This document shows positions 1 to 7,775 of a DNA stretch of 64,000 nt, piece by piece; the stretch's first letter is position 1; every line of letters starts with the position of its first letter. The stretch comes from Arthrobacter_J sp038199985 (GTDB taxonomy: Bacteria; Actinomycetota; Actinomycetes; Actinomycetales; Micrococcaceae). The notes beneath the pieces were generated by a model. It saw only the letters and a program-made list of their open reading frames with translations. It did not search any database and was not told the origin of the DNA. The position numbers and the translations under genes were made by a program. Where the stretch lies: NCBI GenBank assembly GCA_038199985.1, contig JBBPYK010000109.1, forward strand, positions 86,634 through 150,633. Direction: 5' to 3'.

Positions 1-2
1 GC

Positions 3-941
3 GCTGTGGCAACGGTGCTCGTCCAGTCCGGTACTCTTCAGATCGGTGACACGATCGTAGCGGGCAACGCTCACGGACGTGTCCGTGCCATGTTTGACGA
101 GAACGGCGCCAACCTCACTGAAGCTGGGCCGTCACGACCGGTTCAGGTCCTTGGTCTTTCGACAGTTCCGCGTGCAGGAGATACCTTCTTGGTGACGTCT
201 GACGAGCGTACCGCCCGTCACATCGCTGAGAAGCGGGAAGCGGCGGACCGCAATGCCGCGCTAGCCAAGCGTCGCAAGCGTGTCAGCTTGGAAGACTTTG
301 ATCAGGCTGTTGCTGAGGGCAAGATCGACACTCTCAACCTCATCCTCAAGGGCGACGTATCCGGTGCTGTCGAAGCGCTCGAGGACGCACTGCTCAAGAT
401 TGATGTTGGCGAAGGAGTTCAGCTACGAGTCATCCATCGTGGTGTGGGGGCGATCACCCAGAACGACGTCAACCTGGCAACAGTGGACAGCGCCGTTATT
501 ATCGGTTTCAACGTGCGTCCTGCGGAGCGGGTGGCCGAATTGGCCGACCGCGAAGGCGTGGATATGCGCTTCTACTCGGTTATCTACGGGGCGATCGACG
601 ACATCGAGAATGCGCTCAAGGGCATGCTCAAGCCGGAGTACGAAGAGGCTCAGCTCGGTACCGCAGAGGTCAGAGAAGTCTTCCGCTCATCCAAATATGG
701 GAACATCGCCGGCTCCATTGTCCGCAGCGGCATCATCCGTCGAAACAGCAAGGCTCGCTTGGTGCGTGATGGAGCTGTCGTCGGGGACAACCTCACTATT
801 GAGTCACTTAAACGGTTCAAGGACGATGCCACGGAAGTTCGCACGGACTACGAGTGTGGTATTGGCCTCGGGTCGTTCAACGACGTCAAGGAAGGCGACA
901 TCGTCGAGACGTTCGAGATGCGCGAAAAACCCCGCATCTAG
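3..941 (+). CDS. infB: Translation initiation factor IF-2, C-terminal part (cut by window edge)
   Basis: This is the 3' part of infB. The reading frame is open to the left edge, so the GTPase domain and most of the protein lie upstream. The 312 visible residues run from the EF-Tu-like domain II (VATVLVQSGTLQIGD) through IF2 domain 3 to the C2 domain that recognises formyl-Met of initiator tRNA (YECGIGLGSFNDVKEGDIVE near the end). IF-2 places fMet-tRNA on the 30S subunit and drives subunit joining. It is followed by rbfA and truB, the usual nusA-infB-rbfA-truB order. The family call is certain; only the start is missing. Confidence 0.97.
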   Translation, partial: AVATVLVQSGTLQIGDTIVAGNAHGRVRAMFDENGANLTEAGPSRPVQVLGLSTVPRAGDTFLVTSDERTARHIAEKREAADRNAALAKRRKRVSLEDFDQAVAEGKIDTLNLILKGDVSGAVEALEDALLKIDVGEGVQLRVIHRGVGAITQNDVNLATVDSAVIIGFNVRPAERVAELADREGVDMRFYSVIYGAIDDIENALKGMLKPEYEEAQLGTAEVREVFRSSKYGNIAGSIVRSGIIRRNSKARLVRDGAVVGDNLTIESLKRFKDDATEVRTDYECGIGLGSFNDVKEGDIVETFEMREKPRI

Positions 942-948
942 GATGTTC

Positions 949-987
949 TGTTGAGGGGGACGGGCAAGATGTTCGTCCCCCTCAACA
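949..987 (+). terminator. Strong GC-rich hairpin between infB and rbfA, without U-tract
   Basis: A perfect 13-bp stem joins 949-961 with 975-987 around a 13-base loop, starting 8 bases after the infB stop codon. No run of T follows, so it is not a standard intrinsic terminator. It could be a weak or U-less terminator, an RNA-processing site, or a 3'-end stabiliser that separates infB from rbfA expression. Confidence 0.55.
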
Positions 988-1039
988 CTGAACGTCACCC
1001 ACAAGAAAGTTTCATGCCTGGAGACCCTAAGGAGCGGTT

Positions 1040-1537
1040 ATGGCAGACCCGGCACGCGCAGCACGACTTGCGCAGCGAATCAAAGTGGTCGTCGCGGAGG
1101 CATTGCGCCGGCGCGTCAAGGATCCACGTATGGAGGCGATCACCATAACGGACGCCAGAGTCACCAACGATCTCCAGCACGCTACGCTCTACTACACGGT
1201 TTTCGGAGATAGTGAGCAGGCAGCAGACACCCGGAGGGCGCTTGAATCAGCCAAGGGAGTGCTGCGCAACGAAGTTGGGCGAAACCTCACTGTCAGGTTG
1301 ACTCCCACCTTAGAATTTGTTCCGGATGAGATCCCCGTGAACGCCAGTCATCTCGAGGAGCTGCTCCGCGCTGCTAAGGAAAGGGACGCTGAAGTCGCAG
1401 CGTTGGCTCAGGGCGCTGCCTTTGCGGGCGACTCAGATCCGTATCGGATGGAAGATGCAGCAGGGGACCCCGTTAAAGGGGCGGATCCTGGGACTGACGG
1501 AAACGTCCGTCCTGACGATACTGACCACGAACGGTAG
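1040..1537 (+). CDS. rbfA: Ribosome-binding factor A
   Basis: RbfA is a small KH-like protein that binds the 30S subunit near 16S rRNA helix 1 and helps late maturation, especially in the cold. The 165-residue product has the family pattern: a basic N-terminus (ARAARLAQRIKVVVAEALRR), the central ITDARVTNDLQHATLYYTVFG strand-helix region, and RLTPTLEFVPDEIP. The last 40 residues are an acidic, Asp/Gly-rich tail beyond the core domain, common in actinobacterial homologues. The ATG at 1040 follows an AAGGAGCGG ribosome site. truB begins 7 bases downstream. Confidence 0.95.
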   Translation: MADPARAARLAQRIKVVVAEALRRRVKDPRMEAITITDARVTNDLQHATLYYTVFGDSEQAADTRRALESAKGVLRNEVGRNLTVRLTPTLEFVPDEIPVNASHLEELLRAAKERDAEVAALAQGAAFAGDSDPYRMEDAAGDPVKGADPGTDGNVRPDDTDHER

Positions 1538-1544
1538 GGTCGCC

Positions 1545-2465
1545 GTGGGAGGCAAATCGCAGTCGGGACCTTCTGGGTTGATCATCGTGGACAAGCCGCA
1601 GGACTGGACAAGCCACGACGTCGTCGGGCGTATGAGACGACTAGCGGAGACTCGGAAAGTCGGGCACGCAGGAACACTAGATCCGATGGCTACTGGAGTC
1701 CTTGTCGTAGGTGTCAACAAGGCAACGCGTTTGCTCACTTATATTGTGGGGACATCTAAGACCTACGCGGGTACCATCCGTCTGGGACAGTCCACCCGCA
1801 CGGACGATGCGGAGGGCGAGATTCTCGACGAACATATCGCCGCCGCGGTAACGGAAGAAGCGATTCTGGACGTTGTGACGTCGTTGACGGGTGACATCAT
1901 GCAGGTGCCCAGCAGCGTGAGCGCCATCAAAGTCAATGGGGTGCGCGCCTATGCGAAGGTCCGTTCCGGGGAGGAAGTTTCTCTGGCGGCCCGCCCGATC
2001 ACGGTGCATAGTTTCGAAGTGCACGATGTCCGCCGGATCCGCGGGGGTAAGCTCGTTGACGTCGATGTGACTGTGGACTGCAGTTCGGGCACCTACATCC
2101 GGGCTCTTGCGCGAGACCTCGGTAGTGCGTTGGGTGTCGGCGGACATTTGACCGCGCTACGCAGAACCCGAGTGGGACCGTACCTGCTGGAGGGAGCGTC
2201 CACGCTGGAGGAGCTCGCTGAGGACTTGAACATACTCAGCCTGGATGATGCAGCGCGGGCACTATTTCCGGTTCGTGAGCTCACAGACACGGACGCCGTG
2301 GATCTTTCGTTTGGTAGGCGGATTTCGGCTGGCTTGGGGGCCGCCGAGGGGCCGGTCGCTGCGTTTGCACCCGATGGCAGGCTGATGGCTCTCCTGAAGG
2401 ACGAAGAGGACTCGGCCAAGCCGCTTCTTGTGTTTGCGGCCGACGACGGCGGATCCGCCCGGTGA
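1545..2465 (+). CDS. truB: tRNA pseudouridine(55) synthase
   Basis: TruB makes the universal pseudouridine 55 in the T-loop of tRNA. The catalytic Asp sits in GTLDPMATGVL (about residue 46). Later motifs include TYxGxIRLGxxTxTxDAEG and the CSSGTYIRALARDLG segment. I chose the GTG at 1545, giving 306 residues, because the protein then starts just before the conserved GLIIVDKPQDWTSHD. A longer reading from 1422 would run through the end of rbfA. The stop overlaps the GTG of the next gene, which implies translational coupling to the membrane-protein cluster. Confidence 0.95.
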   Translation: MGGKSQSGPSGLIIVDKPQDWTSHDVVGRMRRLAETRKVGHAGTLDPMATGVLVVGVNKATRLLTYIVGTSKTYAGTIRLGQSTRTDDAEGEILDEHIAAAVTEEAILDVVTSLTGDIMQVPSSVSAIKVNGVRAYAKVRSGEEVSLAARPITVHSFEVHDVRRIRGGKLVDVDVTVDCSSGTYIRALARDLGSALGVGGHLTALRRTRVGPYLLEGASTLEELAEDLNILSLDDAARALFPVRELTDTDAVDLSFGRRISAGLGAAEGPVAAFAPDGRLMALLKDEEDSAKPLLVFAADDGGSAR

Positions 2466-2836
2466 CAGCCGACGGATTCTTCATCGCAGGTGCTGTCGTG
2501 TGTCTTATCTCGACTTTGCTCTGTTTCGGAGCAGCAACACTGAGCCAGCCGCCGAATGACATCACGATCATTTCTGTAGCGGTCGTGGAGTTCTTTTTGG
2601 TCGTTTACGCAATTTCAGGTGCTGTTAGACAATTCACGGGCGATCCCGTCATCGGCGAATTGTGGGAGTTCTGGGGATACCTCTTGACTGCGCTGTTGGT
2701 GCCCGTCGGTGCTTTTTGGTGGGCCATCCTTGAACGGTCTAAGTGGAGCAATATCGTTCTTGGTGCCGTCGGGATCACTATTTTTGTCATGCTGTTCCGA
2801 ATGGAACAAATCTGGAGTGGAGTGGCGAGCACATGA
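2462..2836 (+). CDS. Small integral membrane protein of unknown function (first of three)
   Basis: I do not recognise a functional family. The 124-residue product is strongly hydrophobic, with about four predicted transmembrane segments (near residues 5-24, 33-55, 68-90 and 95-115), and it ends GVAST. It starts at a GTG overlapping the truB stop and ends in an ATGA overlap with the next gene. It therefore forms a tightly coupled block with the two following membrane genes, between truB and ribF. An accessory role in membrane transport or electron flow is possible, but nothing in the sequence proves it. Confidence 0.75.
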   Translation: MTADGFFIAGAVVCLISTLLCFGAATLSQPPNDITIISVAVVEFFLVVYAISGAVRQFTGDPVIGELWEFWGYLLTALLVPVGAFWWAILERSKWSNIVLGAVGITIFVMLFRMEQIWSGVAST

Positions 2837-3306
2837 ACCCATCCGTAGCGGGGCCGCACCGATCCTCTGAACCCTCAGACCGACGGTCCGGAGCGGGCCG
2901 GTTACTCATTGCTGTCTATGGAATTTTCGCCATATCTTCGACAGCCAGAGCCAGCTACCAGATAGTCACTAAGTTCGGTGAAGCACCTGTCGCATACCTA
3001 CTGTCGGCCTTCGCCGCCACCGTTTACATCCTCGCAACGGTATCCCTTGCGCGCCGAGGGAACATCGCGTTCTGGGTATCGGTCGGAGCTGTAGGGGTAG
3101 AACTCGCCGGGGTGGTGCTGATCGGAGCATTCAGTATTTTTGACACCGGAATGTTCCCTCACGATACGGTGTGGTCAGCTTTCGGAAAGGGATACGGCTA
3201 TGTCCCGCTTATTTTGCCGATTCTGGGGTTACTGTGGCTTTACCGTCATAGGCCCTCCCGGCTGGATAGGATCAACGTAGATGACGAGCCGAGGAGAGCA
3301 CCATGA
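2833..3306 (+). CDS. Small integral membrane protein of unknown function (second of three)
   Basis: The 157-residue product has about 25 hydrophilic N-terminal residues, then four predicted membrane helices (AVYGIFAISSTARASY; LLSAFAATVYILATVSL; WVSVGAVGVELAGVVLIGAF; VPLILPILGLLWLY) and a basic tail. The ATG at 2833 overlaps the previous stop (ATGA). An upstream in-frame start at 2743 lies inside the preceding gene and gives an implausible N-terminus. The stop overlaps the next ATG, so all three genes are probably translated together. No catalytic motif is visible. Confidence 0.75.
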   Translation: MNPSVAGPHRSSEPSDRRSGAGRLLIAVYGIFAISSTARASYQIVTKFGEAPVAYLLSAFAATVYILATVSLARRGNIAFWVSVGAVGVELAGVVLIGAFSIFDTGMFPHDTVWSAFGKGYGYVPLILPILGLLWLYRHRPSRLDRINVDDEPRRAP

Positions 3307-3878
3307 CGGAACCAACCCCAAAGCACGGGAACGCAAGCGCTAGCGCCGGCGCCCACGCGTCAAATGCACAGAAGCCAGCAGGCCCTGCCGATAAGAGTGA
3401 AAACGCTAAGAAGACGACGCGCATCGGAGGCAAAGCGTCCGTTCGCGGCGGCCAGGACCGCAGTGATTGGAACGTTTTCCGCACTGTGGTTATCGCTGTG
3501 GGAGTCGTCGTCATTGGTTTAGGGGCCTATGCATTGGTGACAGGTACTGCTGGGTTGCCCGAACCAACCGAGCCTCCCGTCAATGCGACGCTAGAGAGCC
3601 AGTACCGCTTTTTCGCCGCCATGATGATTGGCGTCGGCGCTGCCTTTGTTGCTATCGCCGTGAAGTTCCAGTGGTCGAATATGTTGTGGCTCGTTTGCCT
3701 GATGATATTTGTCGGAGGTATCGGTCGTGTTCTCTCGTGGGCATTTTCGGGTACACCACATTTCACGCTGATCATACTCATGGTCATTGAACTGGCGTTT
3801 CCTGCCGCATTGGTCGTGTGGCATGCCTATATCGTCAAAACCAGCGAAATTAAGCAGCAATACGCTCAGAACCGCTAG
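3303..3878 (+). CDS. DUF4345-like membrane protein (third of three)
   Basis: The 191-residue product has a long Ala/Lys-rich cytoplasmic N-terminus (about residues 1-55) and then four membrane segments. The second half resembles the DUF4345 family: an N-terminal helix, then LESQYRFFAAMMIGVGAAFV, IFVGGIGRVLSWAFSGTPH and a last helix beginning LIILMVIELAFPAALVV. The RxxS-x-x-x-x-G-x-P pattern is typical of that family, whose function is unknown. The start overlaps the preceding stop (ATGA). A 50-base gap separates it from ribF. The domain call is from memory of the family pattern. Confidence 0.75.
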   Translation: MTEPTPKHGNASASAGAHASNAQKPAGPADKSENAKKTTRIGGKASVRGGQDRSDWNVFRTVVIAVGVVVIGLGAYALVTGTAGLPEPTEPPVNATLESQYRFFAAMMIGVGAAFVAIAVKFQWSNMLWLVCLMIFVGGIGRVLSWAFSGTPHFTLIILMVIELAFPAALVVWHAYIVKTSEIKQQYAQNR

Positions 3879-3928
3879 CTCGGAACTGTCAGCAACCAAG
3901 TTCTTTCGATATTCTCTGCAGGAGCCAC

Positions 3929-4924
3929 GTGTATCTCTGGAATGACCTCGCCGAAATCCCTGAGGAATTCGGCCCGTCGGTAGTCACCATCGGAAACTTC
4001 GATGGGGTGCACCGGGGACACCAGCAAGTCCTGAAGCAAGTGGTAGGCGAGGCAGCCCGGCTGGCGGTGGCCGCCGTCGTCATTTCTTTTGACCCTCATC
4101 CCGCGCAGGTACACCGTCCCGAATCCGCCCCGGAGTTGATCATGGGGCTCCCAGGTAGGGTTCACGCACTGGCTGAAACGGGCATCGATGCGCTGCTGAT
4201 GATGACCTACGACCTGCAACTGGCCGAGAATACCCCCGAGGAATTTGTGCGCAAAGTCTTCGTCGACGGTCTGAACGCCTCGGCGGTGGTCATTGGTCAC
4301 GACGTCCGGTTCGGAAAGGGCAATAGTGGAGATCTCTCCACGATGCGGGAACTTGGGGGCCGCTTGGGCTTTGACGTAGTCGTAGTCGATGAATTTGGGC
4401 AGAGTCTTCCGGAAGATCCGCAAGCGGACGACGAAGGGCGCCGGTGCTCGTCCACGTGGGTTCGCGAGGCGCTGGCCACTGGTGAGGTAGCCACTGCCGC
4501 TCGCGTTCTTGGCAGACCTCACAGGGTACGCGGCGAGATAGTCCATGGTGCCGAGCGTGGGCGAAAGTTGGGTTTTCCCACAGCAAACCTATCTCAGCAG
4601 GCAACAGGAATGATCCCCCTTGACGGCGTCTACGCGGGGTGGTTGGTCGATGCCGCCGGAAACCGTTGGCCCTCAGCGATCTCGGTTGGGTCCAACCCGA
4701 CGTTTGAGAACGTCTCGCGGCAGGTCGAAGCGCACGTTATTGATAGGCCGACGGAACGAACCGAGGACTTTAATCTCTACGGCCAGATGGTCGTGGTCGA
4801 ATTTGTTGATCGCTTGCGCGGCATGGTTGCCTACAAAGGGACTGAAGCGCTGGTGGATCAAATGCACCGTGACGTTTCTTTGACGCGCAGCTTGCTTTCG
4901 ACAGATCCACCCGCTGACCGGTAA
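3929..4924 (+). CDS. ribF: Bifunctional riboflavin kinase / FAD synthetase
   Basis: RibF phosphorylates riboflavin to FMN and adenylylates FMN to FAD. The N-terminal nucleotidyltransferase domain carries GNFDGVHRGHQ (about residues 22-32) and the FDPHPAQV segment. The C-terminal kinase domain carries GRKLGFPTANL and DGVYAGW. The length, 331 residues, matches the actinobacterial enzyme. The GTG start at 3929 follows a GCAGGAG site. Its place between truB and rpsO is the usual one in this group. No FMN riboswitch is visible in the 50 bases upstream. Confidence 0.97.
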   Translation: MYLWNDLAEIPEEFGPSVVTIGNFDGVHRGHQQVLKQVVGEAARLAVAAVVISFDPHPAQVHRPESAPELIMGLPGRVHALAETGIDALLMMTYDLQLAENTPEEFVRKVFVDGLNASAVVIGHDVRFGKGNSGDLSTMRELGGRLGFDVVVVDEFGQSLPEDPQADDEGRRCSSTWVREALATGEVATAARVLGRPHRVRGEIVHGAERGRKLGFPTANLSQQATGMIPLDGVYAGWLVDAAGNRWPSAISVGSNPTFENVSRQVEAHVIDRPTERTEDFNLYGQMVVVEFVDRLRGMVAYKGTEALVDQMHRDVSLTRSLLSTDPPADR

Positions 4925-5005
4925 CCTTTAGATTGGTTCGGCTGCAGTCCGCGGTTGCTGAACTGGCACGACATCACTTGACGCGGTACAACTCTAGGAG
5001 TTCGT

Positions 5006-5275
5006 GTGGCATTAGACGCCGCTACCAAGCAGGAAATCATGAAAGACTTCGCAACGGGCGAAGCTGACACCGGTTCACCGGAGGTTCAGATCGCCATGCT
5101 GACTCGACGCATTAAGGGGCTCACCGAGCACCTCAAAATGCACAAGCATGACCACCACACACGTCGTGGTCTGATGGCTATGGTCGGTCGCCGGAAGCGC
5201 CTGCTTACTTACTTGAAGAACACAGACATCGTGCGCTACCGTGCTCTCATCGAGCGCCTCGGTCTGCGTCGATAG
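5006..5275 (+). CDS. rpsO: 30S ribosomal protein S15
   Basis: S15 is a four-helix primary binder of 16S rRNA helices 20-22 in the central domain. The 89-residue product has the full family pattern, including TGSPEVQIAMLTRRIKGLTEHLK and HDHHTRRGLMAMVGRRKRLL. The GTG start follows a TAGGAG site 7 bases upstream. A perfect terminator stands immediately downstream, so most transcripts probably end before pnp, as known for rpsO-pnp loci. Confidence 0.98.
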   Translation: MALDAATKQEIMKDFATGEADTGSPEVQIAMLTRRIKGLTEHLKMHKHDHHTRRGLMAMVGRRKRLLTYLKNTDIVRYRALIERLGLRR

Positions 5276-5287
5276 CTGGACCACAGG

Positions 5288-5318
5288 CGGCGCCTCCAAG
5301 TTATGGAGGCGCCGTTTT
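5288..5318 (+). terminator. Intrinsic terminator after rpsO
   Basis: A perfect 11-bp GC-rich stem (5288-5298 with 5304-5314), a 5-base loop and TTTT at 5315-5318 follow 12 bases after the rpsO stop. This is a textbook factor-independent terminator separating rpsO from pnp. Confidence 0.93.
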
Positions 5319-5427
5319 CAGTCCACTCTGAGCGGCTACTGCGGTGACCGCTAAAAACTAAAAAGCACGTGATCTAGTACAACAAGCAGGAGTCAGTCAG
5401 CGTCACGCATTCGCGGTCCTCGGTAGT

Positions 5428-5469
5428 GGTCTTCGGGAGGTTTCTTCCCGCGGATCTCGATCGAAGACC
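5428..5469 (+). promoter_or_regulatory. Stem-loop in the pnp leader, possible RNase processing site
   Basis: GGTCTTCG (5428-5435) pairs perfectly with CGAAGACC (5462-5469) and encloses a smaller GGGAGG/CTTCCC hairpin. In E. coli and Streptomyces the rpsO-pnp intergenic RNA folds into a stem cut by RNase III, which lets PNPase repress itself. The position here fits that role, but the mechanism is inferred. Confidence 0.55.
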
Positions 5470-5520
5470 GGATGCACAGCAGATCGGACAAAGGTCCCGG
5501 ATCTGAGTTGGTGCAGGCTG

Positions 5521-5543
5521 CCTCCGTTACAAAGAAACGGAGG
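5521..5543 (+). promoter_or_regulatory. Hairpin that buries the pnp ribosome-binding site
   Basis: CCTCCGTT (5521-5528) is perfectly complementary to AACGGAGG (5536-5543). The downstream arm contains GGAGG, the only good Shine-Dalgarno for the pnp ATG at 5553. Closing this stem would block translation initiation, which suggests post-transcriptional control of pnp. Confidence 0.65.
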
Positions 5544-5552
5544 TGACTCTCT

Positions 5553-7775
5553 ATGGAGGGTCCCGAAATTCAATTCTCTGAAGCTGTCATTGATAACGGC
5601 CAGTACGGCAAGCGCGTCATTCGCTTTGAAACCGGCCGCGTTGCACAGCAAGCCGCTGGTGCGGCAATGGTTTACATTGACGAAGACACTACGCTGCTCT
5701 CCGCAACGAGCGCAGGAAAATCCCCTCGCGAAGGATTCGACTTCTTCCCCTTGACGGTCGACGTCGAAGAGCGCATGTACGCCGCTGGTCGTATCCCGGG
5801 TTCATTCTTCCGTCGAGAGGGACGTCCGTCCACGGAGGCGATTCTCGCCTGCCGTCTCATGGACCGACCGCTGCGCCCAGCGTTCGTCAAGGGGCTGCGC
5901 AACGAGGTCCAGATCGTCGTGACAGTGCTGGCCATCAATCCGGATGTTCTTTATGACGTAGTCGCAATCAACGCATCCTCCATGTCCACGCAGCTATCCG
6001 GCCTTCCATTCTCAGGTCCAATTGGCGGTGTTCGGGTAGCCCTTATCGAAAACCAGTGGGTTGCCTTCCCCACCCACTCAGAACTGGAAAAGGCCGTCTT
6101 CAGTATGGTCGTTGCCGGCCGTATAGCTTCAGATGACGTAGCCATCATGATGGTCGAGGCCGAGGCCACGGACAACGCCTGGAATCTGATCCGTGAGCAG
6201 GGCGCGACAGCTCCCACGGAAGAGGTCGTATCTGAAGGTTTGGAAGCGGCGAAGCCGTTTATCCGCACTTTGTGTGACGCTCAGTCCGATCTCGCAGCTC
6301 GTGCCGCGAAGCCCACTGTAGAATTTCCCATCTTCCGGGACTACGAGGACGACGTTTTTGAGGCCGTGGAATCCGTTGGGGCTGCCAAGCTGTCTGAGAT
6401 CTTTACGATCGCTGACAAGCAGGACCGCGACATTGCTGCCAGTGCCTACCGTGATGAACTTGTGGCCGAACTAAGCCCGCGTTTCGAGGGCCGTCAGAAG
6501 GAAATCACCGGTGCATTCGGCGGTCTGACCAAACAGGTTGTGCGTCAACGAATTCTCCGCGACCAGGTTCGTATCGACGGCCGTGGACTTTCTGATATCC
6601 GGAAGCTGACAGCTGAGGTAGAGGTGCTGCCGCGTGTGCATGGATCGGCGATCTTCGAGCGCGGTGAAACTCAGATCCTGGGCGTTACCACGTTGAACAT
6701 GCTCAAAATGGAGCAGCAGATCGATTCTCTTTCTCCTGTAACGCGCAAGCGCTATATGCATAACTACAACTTCCCCCCGTACTCCACTGGCGAGACGGGC
6801 CGTGTGGGTTCACCGAAGCGTCGTGAAATCGGGCACGGTGCCCTCGCTGAGCGCGCCCTGATGCCTGTACTGCCGTCACGCGAGGAGTTCCCGTACGCAA
6901 TTCGTCAGGTGTCGGAGGCACTTAGCTCAAATGGCTCCACGTCTATGGGATCAGTCTGCGCTTCAACTCTCTCCCTCCTCAACGCCGGAGTACCGCTGAA
7001 GGCCGCGGTTGCCGGAATTGCCATGGGATTGGTGTCGGATGAAGTAGACGGTCAGACTCGCTACGCCGCGCTGACGGATATCCTCGGTGCTGAAGATGCT
7101 TTCGGCGACATGGACTTCAAGGTTGCCGGTACATCTGAGTTCATCACAGCCATCCAGCTGGACACCAAGCTCGACGGTCTCCCTGCTTCAGTTCTTGCAG
7201 CAGCACTGAAGCAGGCCCGCGAAGCACGTCTTCATATCCTCGGTGTTCTCGAGGCTTCGATCGACACTCCGGATGAACTATCGGAGTTCGCTCCCCGTAT
7301 TATCTCTGTGAAGATTCCCGTAGACAAGATTGGTGAAGTCATTGGCCCGAAGGGCAAGATGATTAACCAGATTCAGGAAGACACTGGCGCGGACATCTCC
7401 ATCGAGGACGACGGGACGGTCCTGATCGGTGCAACTGATGGAACATCGGCTGAAGCCGCACGGGCTGCCGTCAATGCGATAGCCAACCCACAGGTTCCTG
7501 AGATTGGCGAACGCTACCTCGGCACCGTTGTGAAGACGACCGCGTTCGGTGCATTCGTGTCGTTGACTCCGGGCAAGGACGGTCTTCTGCACATCTCTGA
7601 GCTGCGCAAACTGGCCAGTGGCAAGCGCGTGGACAACGTCGACGATGTGGTGAGCATCGGACAGAAGGTTCAGGTCGAGATCACCAAGATCGATGACCGT
7701 GGCAAGCTGTCGCTGTCGCCGGTTGTTGCTGACGATGCTACTGAATCCAACGGTGAGGAAGCGGTTGCCGAATAA
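5553..7775 (+). CDS. pnp: Polyribonucleotide nucleotidyltransferase (PNPase)
   Basis: PNPase degrades RNA 3' to 5' by phosphorolysis; in actinobacteria it also polymerises RNA tails. The 740-residue product has two RNase PH-like domains (about residues 20-230 and 335-560, the second with GEGR-region equivalents FERGETQILGVTT and TSMGSVCA). These are followed by a KH domain (KIGEVIGPKGKMI, about 590-650) and an S1 domain (YLGTVVKTTAFGAFVSL, about 652-725). The leader contains two hairpins, one over the ribosome site. The M16 peptidase gene overlaps its 3' end, the usual neighbour in this group. Confidence 0.98.
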   Translation: MEGPEIQFSEAVIDNGQYGKRVIRFETGRVAQQAAGAAMVYIDEDTTLLSATSAGKSPREGFDFFPLTVDVEERMYAAGRIPGSFFRREGRPSTEAILACRLMDRPLRPAFVKGLRNEVQIVVTVLAINPDVLYDVVAINASSMSTQLSGLPFSGPIGGVRVALIENQWVAFPTHSELEKAVFSMVVAGRIASDDVAIMMVEAEATDNAWNLIREQGATAPTEEVVSEGLEAAKPFIRTLCDAQSDLAARAAKPTVEFPIFRDYEDDVFEAVESVGAAKLSEIFTIADKQDRDIAASAYRDELVAELSPRFEGRQKEITGAFGGLTKQVVRQRILRDQVRIDGRGLSDIRKLTAEVEVLPRVHGSAIFERGETQILGVTTLNMLKMEQQIDSLSPVTRKRYMHNYNFPPYSTGETGRVGSPKRREIGHGALAERALMPVLPSREEFPYAIRQVSEALSSNGSTSMGSVCASTLSLLNAGVPLKAAVAGIAMGLVSDEVDGQTRYAALTDILGAEDAFGDMDFKVAGTSEFITAIQLDTKLDGLPASVLAAALKQAREARLHILGVLEASIDTPDELSEFAPRIISVKIPVDKIGEVIGPKGKMINQIQEDTGADISIEDDGTVLIGATDGTSAEAARAAVNAIANPQVPEIGERYLGTVVKTTAFGAFVSLTPGKDGLLHISELRKLASGKRVDNVDDVVSIGQKVQVEITKIDDRGKLSLSPVVADDATESNGEEAVAE

